From NCBI RefSeq assembly GCF_029893345.1, contig NZ_JARXVE010000003.1, forward strand, positions 186,001-250,000: DNA of 64,000 nucleotides, in the 5' to 3' direction. The stretch comes from Mycolicibacterium frederiksbergense (GTDB lineage: Bacteria > Actinomycetota > Actinomycetes > Mycobacteriales > Mycobacteriaceae). The notes under the pieces were generated by a model, which was not told the origin of the DNA, did not search any database, and was given only the letters and a program-made list of their open reading frames with translations. How positions within the stretch are numbered: the first letter of the stretch is position 1; each line of letters starts with the position of its first letter. Below are positions 44,567 to 53,307 of the stretch, one piece after another. The position numbers and the translations under genes are program-made.

Positions 44567-46741
44567 ATGGAGTACGTGCCAGCTGACGAGTACGACCACG
44601 AGATTCGGTCCGAGCAGAGCTATGTCGATGGGCTCTACACGCGCCTGGACGCCGAGCGCACCCTGGTGCGCGGCAGGTACCGCACGGCGCTGCGGGAGCA
44701 CGGCGGCACGGCGGTGGAACGCGATGCCGAGGTGCTTGCGCTGGCCAAGGAGGCCAGCCGGCTCGATGTCGCCGACAACGGGCTGTGTTTCGGCCGGCTG
44801 GAAACCGTGGCCGGGGAACGCCTGTACGTCGGGCGCCTCGGCATCTTCGACCGCGACGACGACTACGAGCCGTTGCTGCTGGATTGGCGGGCACCGTTGG
44901 CCCGGCCGTTCTACACCGCGACCGGGGCCAATCCGGAGGACATGCGCCGGCGCCGCCAGTTCCGCACGCTGGGCCGGCGGGTGATCGATTTCACCGACGA
45001 GGTGTTGGGTCGCCCGACCGAGGGTGACCACGGCGACGCGGCGCTGCTTGCCGCGGTGAACGCCCCGCGCGGCGAGGGCATGCGCGACATCGTGGCGACA
45101 ATCCAGGCCGAGCAGGACGAGATCATCCGCCAGGAGCACACCGGGGTGCTGGTGGTCGAGGGCGGACCGGGCACCGGCAAGACCGTGGTGGCACTGCACC
45201 GGGTGGCTTATCTGCTGTACACGCACCGGGAGCGGATCGAACGTCACGGCGTGCTGGTTGTCGGCCCCAACGAGGCGTTCCTCAACCACATCGGCCGGGT
45301 GCTGCCCTCGCTGGGTGAGTCCGATGCGGTGTTCATGACCCCCGGTGACCTGGTACACGGGCTGCAGGTCACCGCCGAGGACGCGCCCGAGGTGGCCGCG
45401 ATCAAGGGTTCGCTGCAGATTCTCGACGTGCTGGCCGCCGCGGTGGCCGACCGGCAGGCGGTGCCGGAGGATCCGCTGCCGATCGAGCTGCCCGATGTGA
45501 CGGTGTACATCAACGCCGAGACCGCACAGTGGGCGATAGAGGAGGCCCGGGAGACCGGGCTGCCGCACAACGAGGCCCGTGCGACGTTCCGCGACATCGT
45601 CACCTACGTCCTCACCGAGCGCGCCGTGGCCCGCATCGGCAAGGGCTGGCTGACCCGTGAGGACAAAGCGGCATGGGAGGAACTGCGGGCCAGTGTGGTC
45701 GGCGAACTCGACGAGAACGCCGCGTTCGCCGCAGCGCTCGACGAGCTGTGGCCGATTCTGACCCCGGAGACCCTGCTGGCCCCGCTGTACTCGTCGACCG
45801 ATCGGCTGCGGGCGGCCGGCGCCGACCCCCGGCTGTTCCGGGCCGACGGCAGCGCCTGGACCGTCTCGGATGTGCCGTTGCTCGACGAGCTGGTCGACCT
45901 GCTGGGGCGGGACAAGGCGGCCGACGAAGCCGCGGAACGCGAACGGCGCGAGGAGGCGGCCTACGCCGCCGGGGTGCTCGACCTGATGATCGGCCGCGAG
46001 GATCTGATGGACGACGAGGACCACCTGCTGGCCAGCGACCTGATCGACGCCGAGGACCTGGCCGATCGGTTCCTCGAACGCGACACCCGGGGACTCGCCG
46101 AACGCGCTGCGGCCGACCGAGATTGGACCTACGGTCATGTCGTGGTCGACGAAGCCCAGGAACTGTCCGAGATGGACTGGCGGGTGTTGATGCGCCGCTG
46201 CCCGCGGCGGTCCTTCACCGTGGTCGGGGATCTGGCCCAGCGCCGGTCGGCTGCCGGCGCCCGTTCCTGGAACGCCATGTTCGAACCGTACGTGCCGGGC
46301 CGGTGGATCTACCGGACCCTGTCGGTCAATTACCGCACCCCGGCCGAGATCATGGCGGTGGCCGGTGCGCTGCTGGCCGAATTCGCCCCGGGGGTGCAGC
46401 CGCCGGAGTCGGTGCGGGCCTGCGGCGTGGCGCCGTGGTCACGACAGCTGACTGCAGCCGAAATCCCAGCCGCTGTCGAAGAATTCGTGCGTGACGAAGC
46501 CACCCGGGAGGGCACCTGTGTGGTGATCGGACCGCCGGATGTGCCCGGTGCGGTGGCGCCGTCGGAAACCAAGGGCCTGGAGTTCGACGCGGTGCTCGTC
46601 GTGGAACCCGCACGCATCCTGACCGACGGTGACCGGGGTGCCGCCGAGTTGTACGTCGCCCTCACCCGCGCCACGCAGCGCCTGGGCGTGCTGCACACCG
46701 AGGCGCTGCCCGAAGCACTGCAGGGGCTCGCACATGCCTGA
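44567..46741 (+). CDS. helR: HelR, HelD-like RNA-polymerase recycling helicase protein
   Basis: The protein has 724 residues from an ATG with AAAGGAAC upstream. It is a UvrD/HelD-like ATPase: N-terminal arm (SEQSYVDGLYTRLDAERTLV), then LLLDWRAPLARPFYTAT, Walker A GGPGTGKT (199-206), VVVDEAQELSEMDW, LAQRRSAAGARSW, SVNYRTPAEI and the C-terminal ETKGLEFDAVLVVEP...LYVALTRATQRL. HelR displaces rifamycin from RNA polymerase and rescues stalled enzyme. The length and the RAE in front support HelR rather than housekeeping HelD. Its stop overlaps the monooxygenase start by 8 nt. Confidence 0.9.
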   Translation: MEYVPADEYDHEIRSEQSYVDGLYTRLDAERTLVRGRYRTALREHGGTAVERDAEVLALAKEASRLDVADNGLCFGRLETVAGERLYVGRLGIFDRDDDYEPLLLDWRAPLARPFYTATGANPEDMRRRRQFRTLGRRVIDFTDEVLGRPTEGDHGDAALLAAVNAPRGEGMRDIVATIQAEQDEIIRQEHTGVLVVEGGPGTGKTVVALHRVAYLLYTHRERIERHGVLVVGPNEAFLNHIGRVLPSLGESDAVFMTPGDLVHGLQVTAEDAPEVAAIKGSLQILDVLAAAVADRQAVPEDPLPIELPDVTVYINAETAQWAIEEARETGLPHNEARATFRDIVTYVLTERAVARIGKGWLTREDKAAWEELRASVVGELDENAAFAAALDELWPILTPETLLAPLYSSTDRLRAAGADPRLFRADGSAWTVSDVPLLDELVDLLGRDKAADEAAERERREEAAYAAGVLDLMIGREDLMDDEDHLLASDLIDAEDLADRFLERDTRGLAERAAADRDWTYGHVVVDEAQELSEMDWRVLMRRCPRRSFTVVGDLAQRRSAAGARSWNAMFEPYVPGRWIYRTLSVNYRTPAEIMAVAGALLAEFAPGVQPPESVRACGVAPWSRQLTAAEIPAAVEEFVRDEATREGTCVVIGPPDVPGAVAPSETKGLEFDAVLVVEPARILTDGDRGAAELYVALTRATQRLGVLHTEALPEALQGLAHA

Positions 46742-47957
46742 CACTCCCGAGACAGAGTCCACCACCTGCGCGATCGTGGGTGGTGGACCCGCCGGGATGA
46801 TGCTCGGCCTGATCCTGGCCCGGTGCGGGGTGGCGGTGACCGTGCTGGAGAAGCACGCCGACTTCCTGCGCGATTTCCGCGGTGACACGGTTCATCCGAG
46901 CACCATGCGCATGCTCGACGAGCTGGGGTTGTTCGGCAAGTTCAGCCAGCTCGGCTACAGCAAGGTGGAGCAGGCCCAGTTCCCGGTCGAGGGCGGGCCC
47001 GTCACGCTCGTCGACTTCCGGCGGCTGCGTCAACCCCACCCCTACGTGGCGATGGTGCCGCAGTGGGATTTTCTCGATCTGCTCGCCGACGCCGGCCGCA
47101 GCGAACCCAACTTCACCCTGCGCATGCAGACCGAGGTCACCGGGCTGCTGCGTAGCGGCGAGCGGATCACCGGCGTGCGCTACACCGGCCCCGATGGGGA
47201 GGGTGAGCTGACGGCCGAGCTCACCGTGGCCTGCGACGGGCGTTCGTCACTGGCCCGGAAGGAGGCCGGGCTGAGCACCCGGGACTACCCGGTGCCCTTC
47301 GACGTGTGGTGGTTCCGGGTGCCCCGCGCCGAGGACGGCCAGTTCTCGCTGATCCCGCGCACCGCGCCCGGCCGGGCGCTGATCATGATTCCCCGCAACG
47401 GTTACTTCCAGGTCGCCTACCTGATCCCGAAGGGCAGCGACGCGACGCTGCGCGCCCGGGGCCTGGACGCATTCCGCACCGAGCTGGCCACGCTGATCCC
47501 CGAAGCCGATCCGGACACGCTCACCTGCTGGGACGACGTCAAACATCTCGACGTTCAGCTCAACCGCCTGTCGCGGTGGCACCGCGACGGCCTGCTGTGT
47601 ATCGGCGACGCCGCACATGCGATGTCCCCGGTGGGTGGGGTCGGTATCAACGTGGCGATCCAGGACGCTGCCGCGGCCGCGCGCCTGCTGTACCAGCCGC
47701 TGCGCGAGCACCGGGTCAGCGACGCCGACCTGGCCGCCGTGCAGCGTCAACGCACTCTGCCCACCGTCATAACCCAGGGTTTTCAACGCGTTCTGCATCG
47801 CCAGGTGCTGGCGCCTGTGATGGCCGGCGCCGAGATCGCCCCGCCCCGGGCACTGCTGACGATGGTCCGGCGGATCCCCCAGCTCACCGCGATACCCGCG
47901 TATCTGGTCGGCACCGGGGTCCGCCCCGAGCACGTCCCCGAGCCGGCCCGCCGTTAG
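46734..47957 (+). CDS. FAD-dependent monooxygenase coupled to helR
   Basis: The protein has 407 residues from the ATG within the helR overlap. The FAD Rossmann motif is AIVGGGPAGMMLGLILARCG, the middle DG motif is TVACDGRSSLARKEAGL, and the C-terminal GDAAHAMSPVGGVGINVAIQDA binds the FAD pyrophosphate. It belongs to group A flavin aromatic hydroxylases (PHBH/UbiH-like). It is shorter than, and different at the N-terminus from, rifampicin monooxygenase Rox, with a GDTVHPSTMRML segment. Its expression is presumably driven by the RAE promoter, so oxidation of a rifamycin or related aromatic polyketide is an attractive but unproven role. Confidence 0.85.
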   Translation: MPDTPETESTTCAIVGGGPAGMMLGLILARCGVAVTVLEKHADFLRDFRGDTVHPSTMRMLDELGLFGKFSQLGYSKVEQAQFPVEGGPVTLVDFRRLRQPHPYVAMVPQWDFLDLLADAGRSEPNFTLRMQTEVTGLLRSGERITGVRYTGPDGEGELTAELTVACDGRSSLARKEAGLSTRDYPVPFDVWWFRVPRAEDGQFSLIPRTAPGRALIMIPRNGYFQVAYLIPKGSDATLRARGLDAFRTELATLIPEADPDTLTCWDDVKHLDVQLNRLSRWHRDGLLCIGDAAHAMSPVGGVGINVAIQDAAAAARLLYQPLREHRVSDADLAAVQRQRTLPTVITQGFQRVLHRQVLAPVMAGAEIAPPRALLTMVRRIPQLTAIPAYLVGTGVRPEHVPEPARR

Positions 47958-47959
47958 CC

Positions 47960-47975
47960 GTCAGGAAAGCCTGAC
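47960..47975. terminator. Small hairpin after the helR operon
   Basis: GTCAGG-AAAG-CCTGAC is a perfect 6-bp stem with a tetraloop, three bases after the monooxygenase stop. There is no T-tract; termination is inferred from position. Confidence 0.45.
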
Positions 47976-48066
47976 CTGGGGGCAAACAGAAGCAATGGAC
48001 TATGTGCCCTATGTACCGCACCGGTGCGGCCCTAGCCTGAAAGCGTTCAGGCATAGGAGGGCACTG

Positions 48067-48420
48067 ATGAGCGAGCACGACGTACGGATGATCATTCTGT
48101 CGACCGATGACCTCGATGAGTCGATCCGGTTCTACAGCGAGACCCTGGGGATGCCGCTGAAATTCCGGGACGGCGCCCACTTCGCCGCGCTCGACGGCGG
48201 ATCGATCACGCTCGCCCTGGCCACCGCGGTGGACCACCCGATCCCCGGGCAGGTCGTCGTCGGTATCAAGACCGCCGATGTGGACGCGGCGGCCAAGGCC
48301 ATCGAGGCCAGTGGCGGTGGGATCGTCAAGGGCCCGTACGACGACGCCCATGAGCGCCGTGCCGTGGTCTATGACAACAAGGGCAACGGCCTGGTGTTCT
48401 ACAGCCCGCTTTCCCGGTAA
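48067..48420 (+). CDS. VOC-fold (glyoxalase-like) protein
   Basis: The protein has 117 residues from ATG 48067 with AGGAGGG six bases upstream. The paired beta-alpha-beta-beta-beta units are clear: MIILSTDDLDESIRFYSETLGMPLKFRDG and VVVGIKTADVDAAAKAIEASGGGIVKGPY...VYDNKGNGLVFYSPL. Members bind metal and act as glyoxalases, dioxygenases, or drug-sequestering proteins. Metal ligands are not obvious, so the activity is uncertain. The gene is on the same strand 109 bp after the helR operon. Confidence 0.85.
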   Translation: MSEHDVRMIILSTDDLDESIRFYSETLGMPLKFRDGAHFAALDGGSITLALATAVDHPIPGQVVVGIKTADVDAAAKAIEASGGGIVKGPYDDAHERRAVVYDNKGNGLVFYSPLSR

Positions 48421-48438
48421 TCCCGGACCGCGGCGGGG

Positions 48439-49278
48439 CTAGCTGGCGGCGGACGCCAGTCGGGCCCGCTCCCGCATCGAGGCAACGACGCCGCCGTCAT
48501 TGAGGATGTCGGTGCCGGTGAGGTAGCCGGCCTTGTCGCTGACGCAGTAGGCCAGCAGCTCGGCCATCTCCTCGGCCTTGCCCCATCGCGGAACGGCGGC
48601 GTCGGCAACCATCGCGCCCGCCCCGGCCTGTTCCTCCAGCCGACCCATCTCGGTGTCGATGGAACCCGGTGATACTGAGACGATGCGCAGGCCGCGGCCG
48701 TTGAACCGTTCGGCCTGCGACGAGCTGTACCACTTCACGAAGCTCTTGCTGATCGCATAGGCCAAGCCGGAGCGCATCTCCTCGGGCGCGATCTGGCAGG
48801 GGGCCAGCAGTTCGGCGATGAATCGCGCCTCGTCCTGCAGCGCAACGGGAAAGTGCTGGGTGGGGATCATCTCCTCGGGCAGCAGGTGCGCCGCCATCGA
48901 GGCCACGTTGACGATCGCGGAGCCCTCCCCCGCGGTCGCGTAGAAAGCCTCGTTGACGTTGAGGGTGCCCAGCGCGTTGGTCCGCATGACGTAGTCGGCA
49001 TCGCCCATGCTGGGGCTCACCCCGGCCGCGTGGACGACCGCCCGGATCGTCCCCAATCCGGCGGCGGTATCGAACAGCCGGTCGACGGCCTGGCGGTCGG
49101 TGACGTCGGCGTTGACGATCGTGGCGGTGATGCCCAGATCGCTCAGCGCCGCGGCAGCGGCGTCCAGCCGATCCTGCCTGACATCGCACAACACGACGGC
49201 TCCGTCCTGACCGACGACCTTCGCCGTGGCCAGTCCCATGCCACCTGCACCACCCGTGACTACCGACACCCGCGTCAT
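48439..49278 (-). CDS. Short-chain dehydrogenase/reductase
   Basis: The protein has 279 residues from ATG 49278. The motifs are VVTGGAGGMGLATAKVV (Gly-rich loop), VVHAAGVSPS, VNVASMAAH (Ser) with a ~45-residue insertion before YAISKSFVKW (Tyr-Lys), SVSPGSIDTEMG and the C-terminal GYLTGTDILNDGG. The insertion between Ser and Tyr and the missing PG-type ending resemble 3-alpha-HSD-like SDRs. It is NAD(P)-dependent and the substrate is unknown. It is convergent with the VOC gene. Confidence 0.87.
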   Translation of the reverse strand: MTRVSVVTGGAGGMGLATAKVVGQDGAVVLCDVRQDRLDAAAAALSDLGITATIVNADVTDRQAVDRLFDTAAGLGTIRAVVHAAGVSPSMGDADYVMRTNALGTLNVNEAFYATAGEGSAIVNVASMAAHLLPEEMIPTQHFPVALQDEARFIAELLAPCQIAPEEMRSGLAYAISKSFVKWYSSSQAERFNGRGLRIVSVSPGSIDTEMGRLEEQAGAGAMVADAAVPRWGKAEEMAELLAYCVSDKAGYLTGTDILNDGGVVASMRERARLASAAS

Positions 49279-49484
49279 ACCTGGACCGTATACCGAAAGC
49301 ACTACCGGACCCATCACGGGGCGGTTCGTCAGGCCTGACCGCGGTGGTCCACCCTGGGAATTCTCTCCATTTTGCCCGGCCCGCAGTGCGGTCGGCGGAA
49401 TCGGCATATAACGGTGGTGATGGGAATGAGCGGAGGCGTTGAACCAGCTCGTGATGATCGGCTCGCGGTCCGGGACCGGCACCG

Positions 49485-50351
49485 ATGAGCTGTCCGTATT
49501 GCGGCTCTGACGTCGATAAAGGTGGCACATGCGGCCTCTGCGGGCAGGTGCGGGTGTCCGTGTCGACGGGGTGGCACCCGGATCCCACGGCTCGACATGA
49601 GGGCCGTTATTTCGTCACCGGACATCCGACGAACCGGGTTCGCGACGGCGCGTCCAAATCGACAGATCCTTCCGGCGGTCGGACGCTGCCGGACTACATC
49701 GAGCTCCCGACGTCGGGCATTCGCTCGACCTGGCTCGCGACGGGTGTGGCCACGGTGATCATCGTCATGGCGGCGGCGGTGGTGTGGGCACTGCAGGTCG
49801 AAAGCCACAGGCCAACGCCGTCACCGGAAGCCGAATACCTCTCGGCGCTCAAAGGAGCCGGACTGATGGATCAGTTCAACTCCGACACCAATGCTGTCGC
49901 GCACGGGCATCAGGTATGCCGCCGGCTGCAGGACGGTGAGCCGCAGCAGGGCCTGCCGGCCGACAAGATCGCGGTCGACACGTTCTGCCCGGATTTCTCC
50001 CAAGGTTTCCGGGTGCTCGAAACAATCACCGTTCCAGCGACTTTCGTGCTCATGGACAGCGCAGGCCTGGATGGCATCAACTCCGACGGGACATCGTGCC
50101 AGGGAGCGGACGGATACTCCGATGTCGGGCCCGGTACGCCCATCACCGTCAAGAACGGTAAGGGCGAGATCCTGGCCAACACCACGCTGGGAACCGGCAA
50201 GAGTGGCACCGCCGACTGCACCTTCTCCTTCAGCTTCCCCGTCACCGAAGGTCAGGATCGCTATGTCGTTTCGGTCGGACGTCGTGGTGAGTTCGTCTAC
50301 AGCTTCGATCAGCTTCAGGCACACGGCGTTCGAATCCACCTCGGCCAGTGA
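49485..50351 (+). CDS. Membrane protein with zinc ribbon and DUF732 domain
   Basis: The protein has 288 residues. An N-terminal zinc ribbon (CPYC-x10-CGLC) is followed by a GWHPDPT motif of the DUF2510 kind. Next come one TM helix (IRSTWLATGVATVIIVMAAAVVWAL) and an extracytoplasmic DUF732-type helical domain (YLSALKGAGLMDQFNSDTNAVAHGHQVCRRLQDG). The C-terminal half is a beta-rich domain with Cys residues (DGTSCQGADGYSDVGPGTPITVKNGKGEIL). The cytoplasmic ribbon with an external sensor-like domain suggests signal reception or assembly at the envelope; no function is known. Confidence 0.8.
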   Translation: MSCPYCGSDVDKGGTCGLCGQVRVSVSTGWHPDPTARHEGRYFVTGHPTNRVRDGASKSTDPSGGRTLPDYIELPTSGIRSTWLATGVATVIIVMAAAVVWALQVESHRPTPSPEAEYLSALKGAGLMDQFNSDTNAVAHGHQVCRRLQDGEPQQGLPADKIAVDTFCPDFSQGFRVLETITVPATFVLMDSAGLDGINSDGTSCQGADGYSDVGPGTPITVKNGKGEILANTTLGTGKSGTADCTFSFSFPVTEGQDRYVVSVGRRGEFVYSFDQLQAHGVRIHLGQ

Positions 50352-50667
50352 CCGGGTGGACCGGTCATGACCGGCGTCGCTCAACTCGTGGGTACGACAC
50401 GGACTCGGTTCGGTGACGATCTCATCTCGGCACCAATTGCGGCAAAGATGTTAGCTACGTTGAGGATTGAGCTGCCGCAGTGCGCACGCATATCGCATGC
50501 GAACGCCACCCGCCGGAACCGGTGGGTCACGAGTTCGGCTCGCTCACATGACAACCCGGCAACCATCCGAGAACTTGTGTAGACACCGATCCTGGGCTGC
50601 TCTACGGTTCAGCTCTGCATAACTTTCGCCGCTGTAATTTACAGCCCACTCGGAGGATCCGACGGGA
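50352..50667. other. Intergenic stretch without a supported gene
   Basis: A short perfect palindrome (CCGGTCATGACCGG, 50361-50374) lies ten bases after the preceding stop and could be part of a terminator. An open frame of 71 codons from 50367 has no ribosome site or recognisable protein features. The last ~100 bases probably contain the promoter and leader of the proline-rich protein gene, with GGAGGA before its ATG. Confidence 0.5.
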
Positions 50668-51171
50668 ATGACCACTTTTGCTCGAAACGCAGTCAAAGTA
50701 GTTGCCGGCGCCGGATTGTGCGTGGCCGCCCTGGCATTGAGTCCGCACGCGGCAGCGATTTCGCTCAAGACGGGTGGGTACAAGTGCATGGACGGAGCCG
50801 CCGGTGCGGCGTCCGGCGCCGGGGCGCCCGTGTGCGCCGCGGCCGCCATTGAAGCCTCCGGAATCGCTGCTCCATTGGCGCCACCGCCGGTGGTTCCACC
50901 GGTTCCTCTGGGGCCGCCGCCCATTCCTCCGGTGCCCCTCGCCCCGCCGCCGGTTCCTCCGGTGCCGATGGCACCGCCGCCCATTCCACCGGTCCCGCCG
51001 GTCCCTGTCGTGCCACCGGTGGCCGCCGGCGCCCCGATCGCAGCACCTGCGGCTGTCGGTGCCCCGCTGACCGCAATGGGTGGTACCGCGTCCGGAAAGG
51101 GCGTACCGACGAGTTCGCCCGGCGGTGGGCCAGTAGCCGGCACGCCGATTCTGCCCGGGCCCGCGGACTGA
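50668..51171 (+). CDS. Proline-rich secreted protein
   Basis: The protein has 167 residues with a signal peptide (FARNAVKVVAGAGLCVAALALSPHAAA). A short segment with two cysteines (KCMDGAAG..APVC) is followed by a Pro-rich array built of VPP-VPL-xPPP-type units (VPPVPLGPPPIPPVPLAPPP and variants) over ~50 residues, then a Gly/Ala/Pro tail. No catalytic domain is present. It is likely an extended, cell-wall-spanning or surface-exposed protein. The repeats make the DNA strongly strand-biased in C. Confidence 0.8.
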   Translation: MTTFARNAVKVVAGAGLCVAALALSPHAAAISLKTGGYKCMDGAAGAASGAGAPVCAAAAIEASGIAAPLAPPPVVPPVPLGPPPIPPVPLAPPPVPPVPMAPPPIPPVPPVPVVPPVAAGAPIAAPAAVGAPLTAMGGTASGKGVPTSSPGGGPVAGTPILPGPAD

Positions 51172-51355
51172 TCCGCTTCCCCCGCCAGCCTCGACTTTTA
51201 CGACATAACTCCCGAGATACCGTCGAAGGGTCCCGGCCGATCTGACCGATGATCGGTCTGGCCCGACGGTTGGCGCGCTCGGGCGTTCCCGCGGCGGTTC
51301 CACGCCCAGGCGGGCATCACCGAAGCCAAATTCCCTCTCCTCAAATGGCTTTCAG

Positions 51356-51847
51356 ATGACTCTGATGACGGATTGGTTCAACGCACACCGCAGCACTGGC
51401 GCGATCCTGGCGGTGCTCGCTGCAGTTGTGGTTGGCGTTGGGATCTGGGCATACACATTGCCGTCGAGCAGGGACGGCTTGTCGATGGGCGATTATGGTC
51501 CCGACAAACAGAGTGAGTGGGCCGAGCGTCTGATTACCGGGTTGAACACCCACGATGTGAACCAGGTTCCCCTTCTTCGTACCAACCGTCTGCTGTCGGT
51601 CGAACAGAGCCAAACGAGCGAGACCGTCATGCCCGCACCTGGGTGCGGATACCGCTTGGTGTCGGTCGAGGATCGGGGCGAGCAAGGCAGACAGAAAGTG
51701 CTCGGACTGCCTACTGAGAACTCGACCTACCGCTTCGATATGACCGTCGAGGAGCGGTGTCCCGACAACCAACCACGCAACCGGACGATCGGCGTCGTCG
51801 CAATCGCGGAAATGAGCTACTGGGAGCCCTTCTACTTCGTGCCATAA
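51356..51847 (+). CDS. Membrane-anchored or secreted protein of unknown function
   Basis: The protein has 163 residues (ATG 51356, or 51365). One N-terminal TM/signal-anchor helix (TGAILAVLAAVVVGVGIWAYTL) is followed by an extracytoplasmic domain with two cysteines (APGCGYRLVSVED, VEERCPDNQPRNRT) that could form a disulfide. The segment SEWAERLITGLNTHDVNQVPLLR suggests a helical start like small lumenal NTF2-type domains. The family is not recognised. A 15-bp palindrome (GACCGAT-G-ATCGGTC, 51244-51258) lies ~100 bp upstream. Confidence 0.72.
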   Translation: MTLMTDWFNAHRSTGAILAVLAAVVVGVGIWAYTLPSSRDGLSMGDYGPDKQSEWAERLITGLNTHDVNQVPLLRTNRLLSVEQSQTSETVMPAPGCGYRLVSVEDRGEQGRQKVLGLPTENSTYRFDMTVEERCPDNQPRNRTIGVVAIAEMSYWEPFYFVP

Positions 51848-51865
51848 CCGCGGTAGCACCGCGGT
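51847..51865. terminator. Hairpin overlapping the stop of the 51356 gene
   Basis: ACCGCGGT-AGC-ACCGCGGT forms an 8-bp stem with a 3-base loop beginning at the last base of the TAA stop. Each arm is itself palindromic. There is no T-tract. The position supports a terminator. Confidence 0.6.
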
Positions 51866-52017
51866 GAAAGCTGCTGAGAGCGTTCTCTTGTCACGCCCGC
51901 GGAACTCCGTAGATAGTCCGGCTGACCGGACCCGGTGAACTGGTCCACGTGATCTGTATCCGTGTTGTTGGTCCAGTGTTGTGAGAGTCGAGGGCCGAGT
52001 GATCATCGGGAGGTCAC

Positions 52018-52122
52018 ATGCCTCGTCAGTATTCGTCGTCGGTGCGCCGGCAAATCAATGCACGGCTGCGATCAGGTGAACCGGTGCCCTCCGTGGCCGC
52101 CGACCGCGCCGTGTTCACCTAG
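52018..52122 (+). pseudogene. Remnant of an IS transposase N-terminus
   Basis: After a GGGAGG ribosome site, 34 codons read MPRQYSSSVRRQINARLRSG then EPVPSVAADRAVFT and stop. This resembles the first helices of IS3-type OrfA transposases (MPRxYSxEFRxxxxxLxxxGxxVxxVAADL). The HTH recognition helix and everything after are missing, and no matching inverted repeats were found nearby. The rest of the 391-bp stretch 51848-52238 holds only the hairpin described separately and no gene. Confidence 0.55.
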
Positions 52123-52238
52123 ACATAGCTACCCGCAGTTGGCTGCGAAACACATCTGCGCGGCCCGAGGCCATGCGCTTCCGCAACTGTGATGGCAATG
52201 GCCGGCCGCGGCCAGACCGAAAGTGCATGCAGTGCCGA

Positions 52239-53045
52239 CTATTCCTCCACGATCACCGGATCACCGATATTGACCGTGTTGAAGTACCACTCCGCGGCCG
52301 CGGGGATCAGGCTGACGCAGCCATGACTGACATTCTCCAGCCCCATGGACGGGACGGCCCAAGGGGCCGAGTGCACGAACAGGCCACGGCGGGTGAAACG
52401 GACCGCATAGTCCACCTCGAGCAGGTAGCCGTCGGGAGCGGTGACGGGTATGCCGACGCTGCTGGAATCCATAGTCACAGAACGCTCTTTGGACAGCACG
52501 GTGTACTGACCGACGGGCGTCGGGTACTCCGGCCGGCCCATCGAGGCCAGCAGCACGCCCTCCTCGCCACTATGCGGTAGGTGGTGCGGCGCGGGCAGGG
52601 GAACGGGCGGCTCTTCCCCGACCCCGTCGATGGTCACGGTGAACGTGTGCTTCGAGATGCTGGCCACACCGATAACCGCTGGGCCGGTTTGGAATTCCGT
52701 CCGCATGCCGGCAACCGACAATTTCACGGTGCTGTGCGACGGCCAGTATTGGTCGGGGACCCATTGCGCGACGTTGTTGTCGACCCACTCGAACTTGCCG
52801 GTCCTGGCCGGGGTCGACTTGACCCCAATGGCGCGCTCGACGGCCGACCGGTTGGTGACCGGTTTGGTGAACGTCACCACCACCGGGTGCGCCACGCCGA
52901 CGACGGCGCCCTCGGATGGCGCAATCGACTCGATGTCCGAGGTCAGCGGCAGGCTGACCGCCGCCGTGTCAACGCGATCCGTCCCCACGGGAACGGTCAT
53001 GGCGACCACCACCAACGCGAGAGCACACTGAACAACCGCCCGCAT
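52239..53045 (-). CDS. L,D-transpeptidase (YkuD)
   Basis: The protein has 268 residues from ATG 53045. The N-terminal signal/anchor is MRAVVQCALALVVVAMTVPVG. A bacterial Ig-like domain follows (IAPSEGAVVGVAHPVVVTFTKPVTNR, WVDNNVAQWVPDQYW). The YkuD catalytic domain has LFVHSAPWAVPSMG and VSHGCVSL with the nucleophile Cys243. It makes 3->3 cross-links in peptidoglycan in the periplasm, the dominant cross-link type in mycobacteria, and is the class inhibited by carbapenems. It is a short Ldt of the LdtMt1 kind. Confidence 0.92.
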   Translation of the reverse strand: MRAVVQCALALVVVAMTVPVGTDRVDTAAVSLPLTSDIESIAPSEGAVVGVAHPVVVTFTKPVTNRSAVERAIGVKSTPARTGKFEWVDNNVAQWVPDQYWPSHSTVKLSVAGMRTEFQTGPAVIGVASISKHTFTVTIDGVGEEPPVPLPAPHHLPHSGEEGVLLASMGRPEYPTPVGQYTVLSKERSVTMDSSSVGIPVTAPDGYLLEVDYAVRFTRRGLFVHSAPWAVPSMGLENVSHGCVSLIPAAAEWYFNTVNIGDPVIVEE

Positions 53046-53307
53046 CAAACCGATCCCTTTGTGCTGGTCACCTGATCCTTAACGGTTGTCATGCTATGGG
53101 CACCTTGATGGCCGAATGCGTAGGCACACGTTGACAATTCGATCAAGCATTAGTCACGGTTCAGCCACGGCGAGAGGTGCGCCGATTGCTGAGCACAGCC
53201 CTGCCGCCGGTGCCGGCCGGGCAATTGCACCTGCTCACCAGTCCGCGATGTGCCAATCTTGCTCCAGGACAATGTGCGCCGGACGGCGGCTGTTGAGGAG
53301 GCTGGCA

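Noticed and set aside
50367..50582. 71-codon frame after the DUF732 gene
   Set aside because: No ribosome site, no signal or domain, and it starts inside a palindrome.
51341..52006. Minus-strand frame of 221 codons over the 51356 gene and its hairpin
   Set aside because: It crosses a strong terminator-like hairpin and has no recognisable features; the plus-strand protein has a proper TM anchor.
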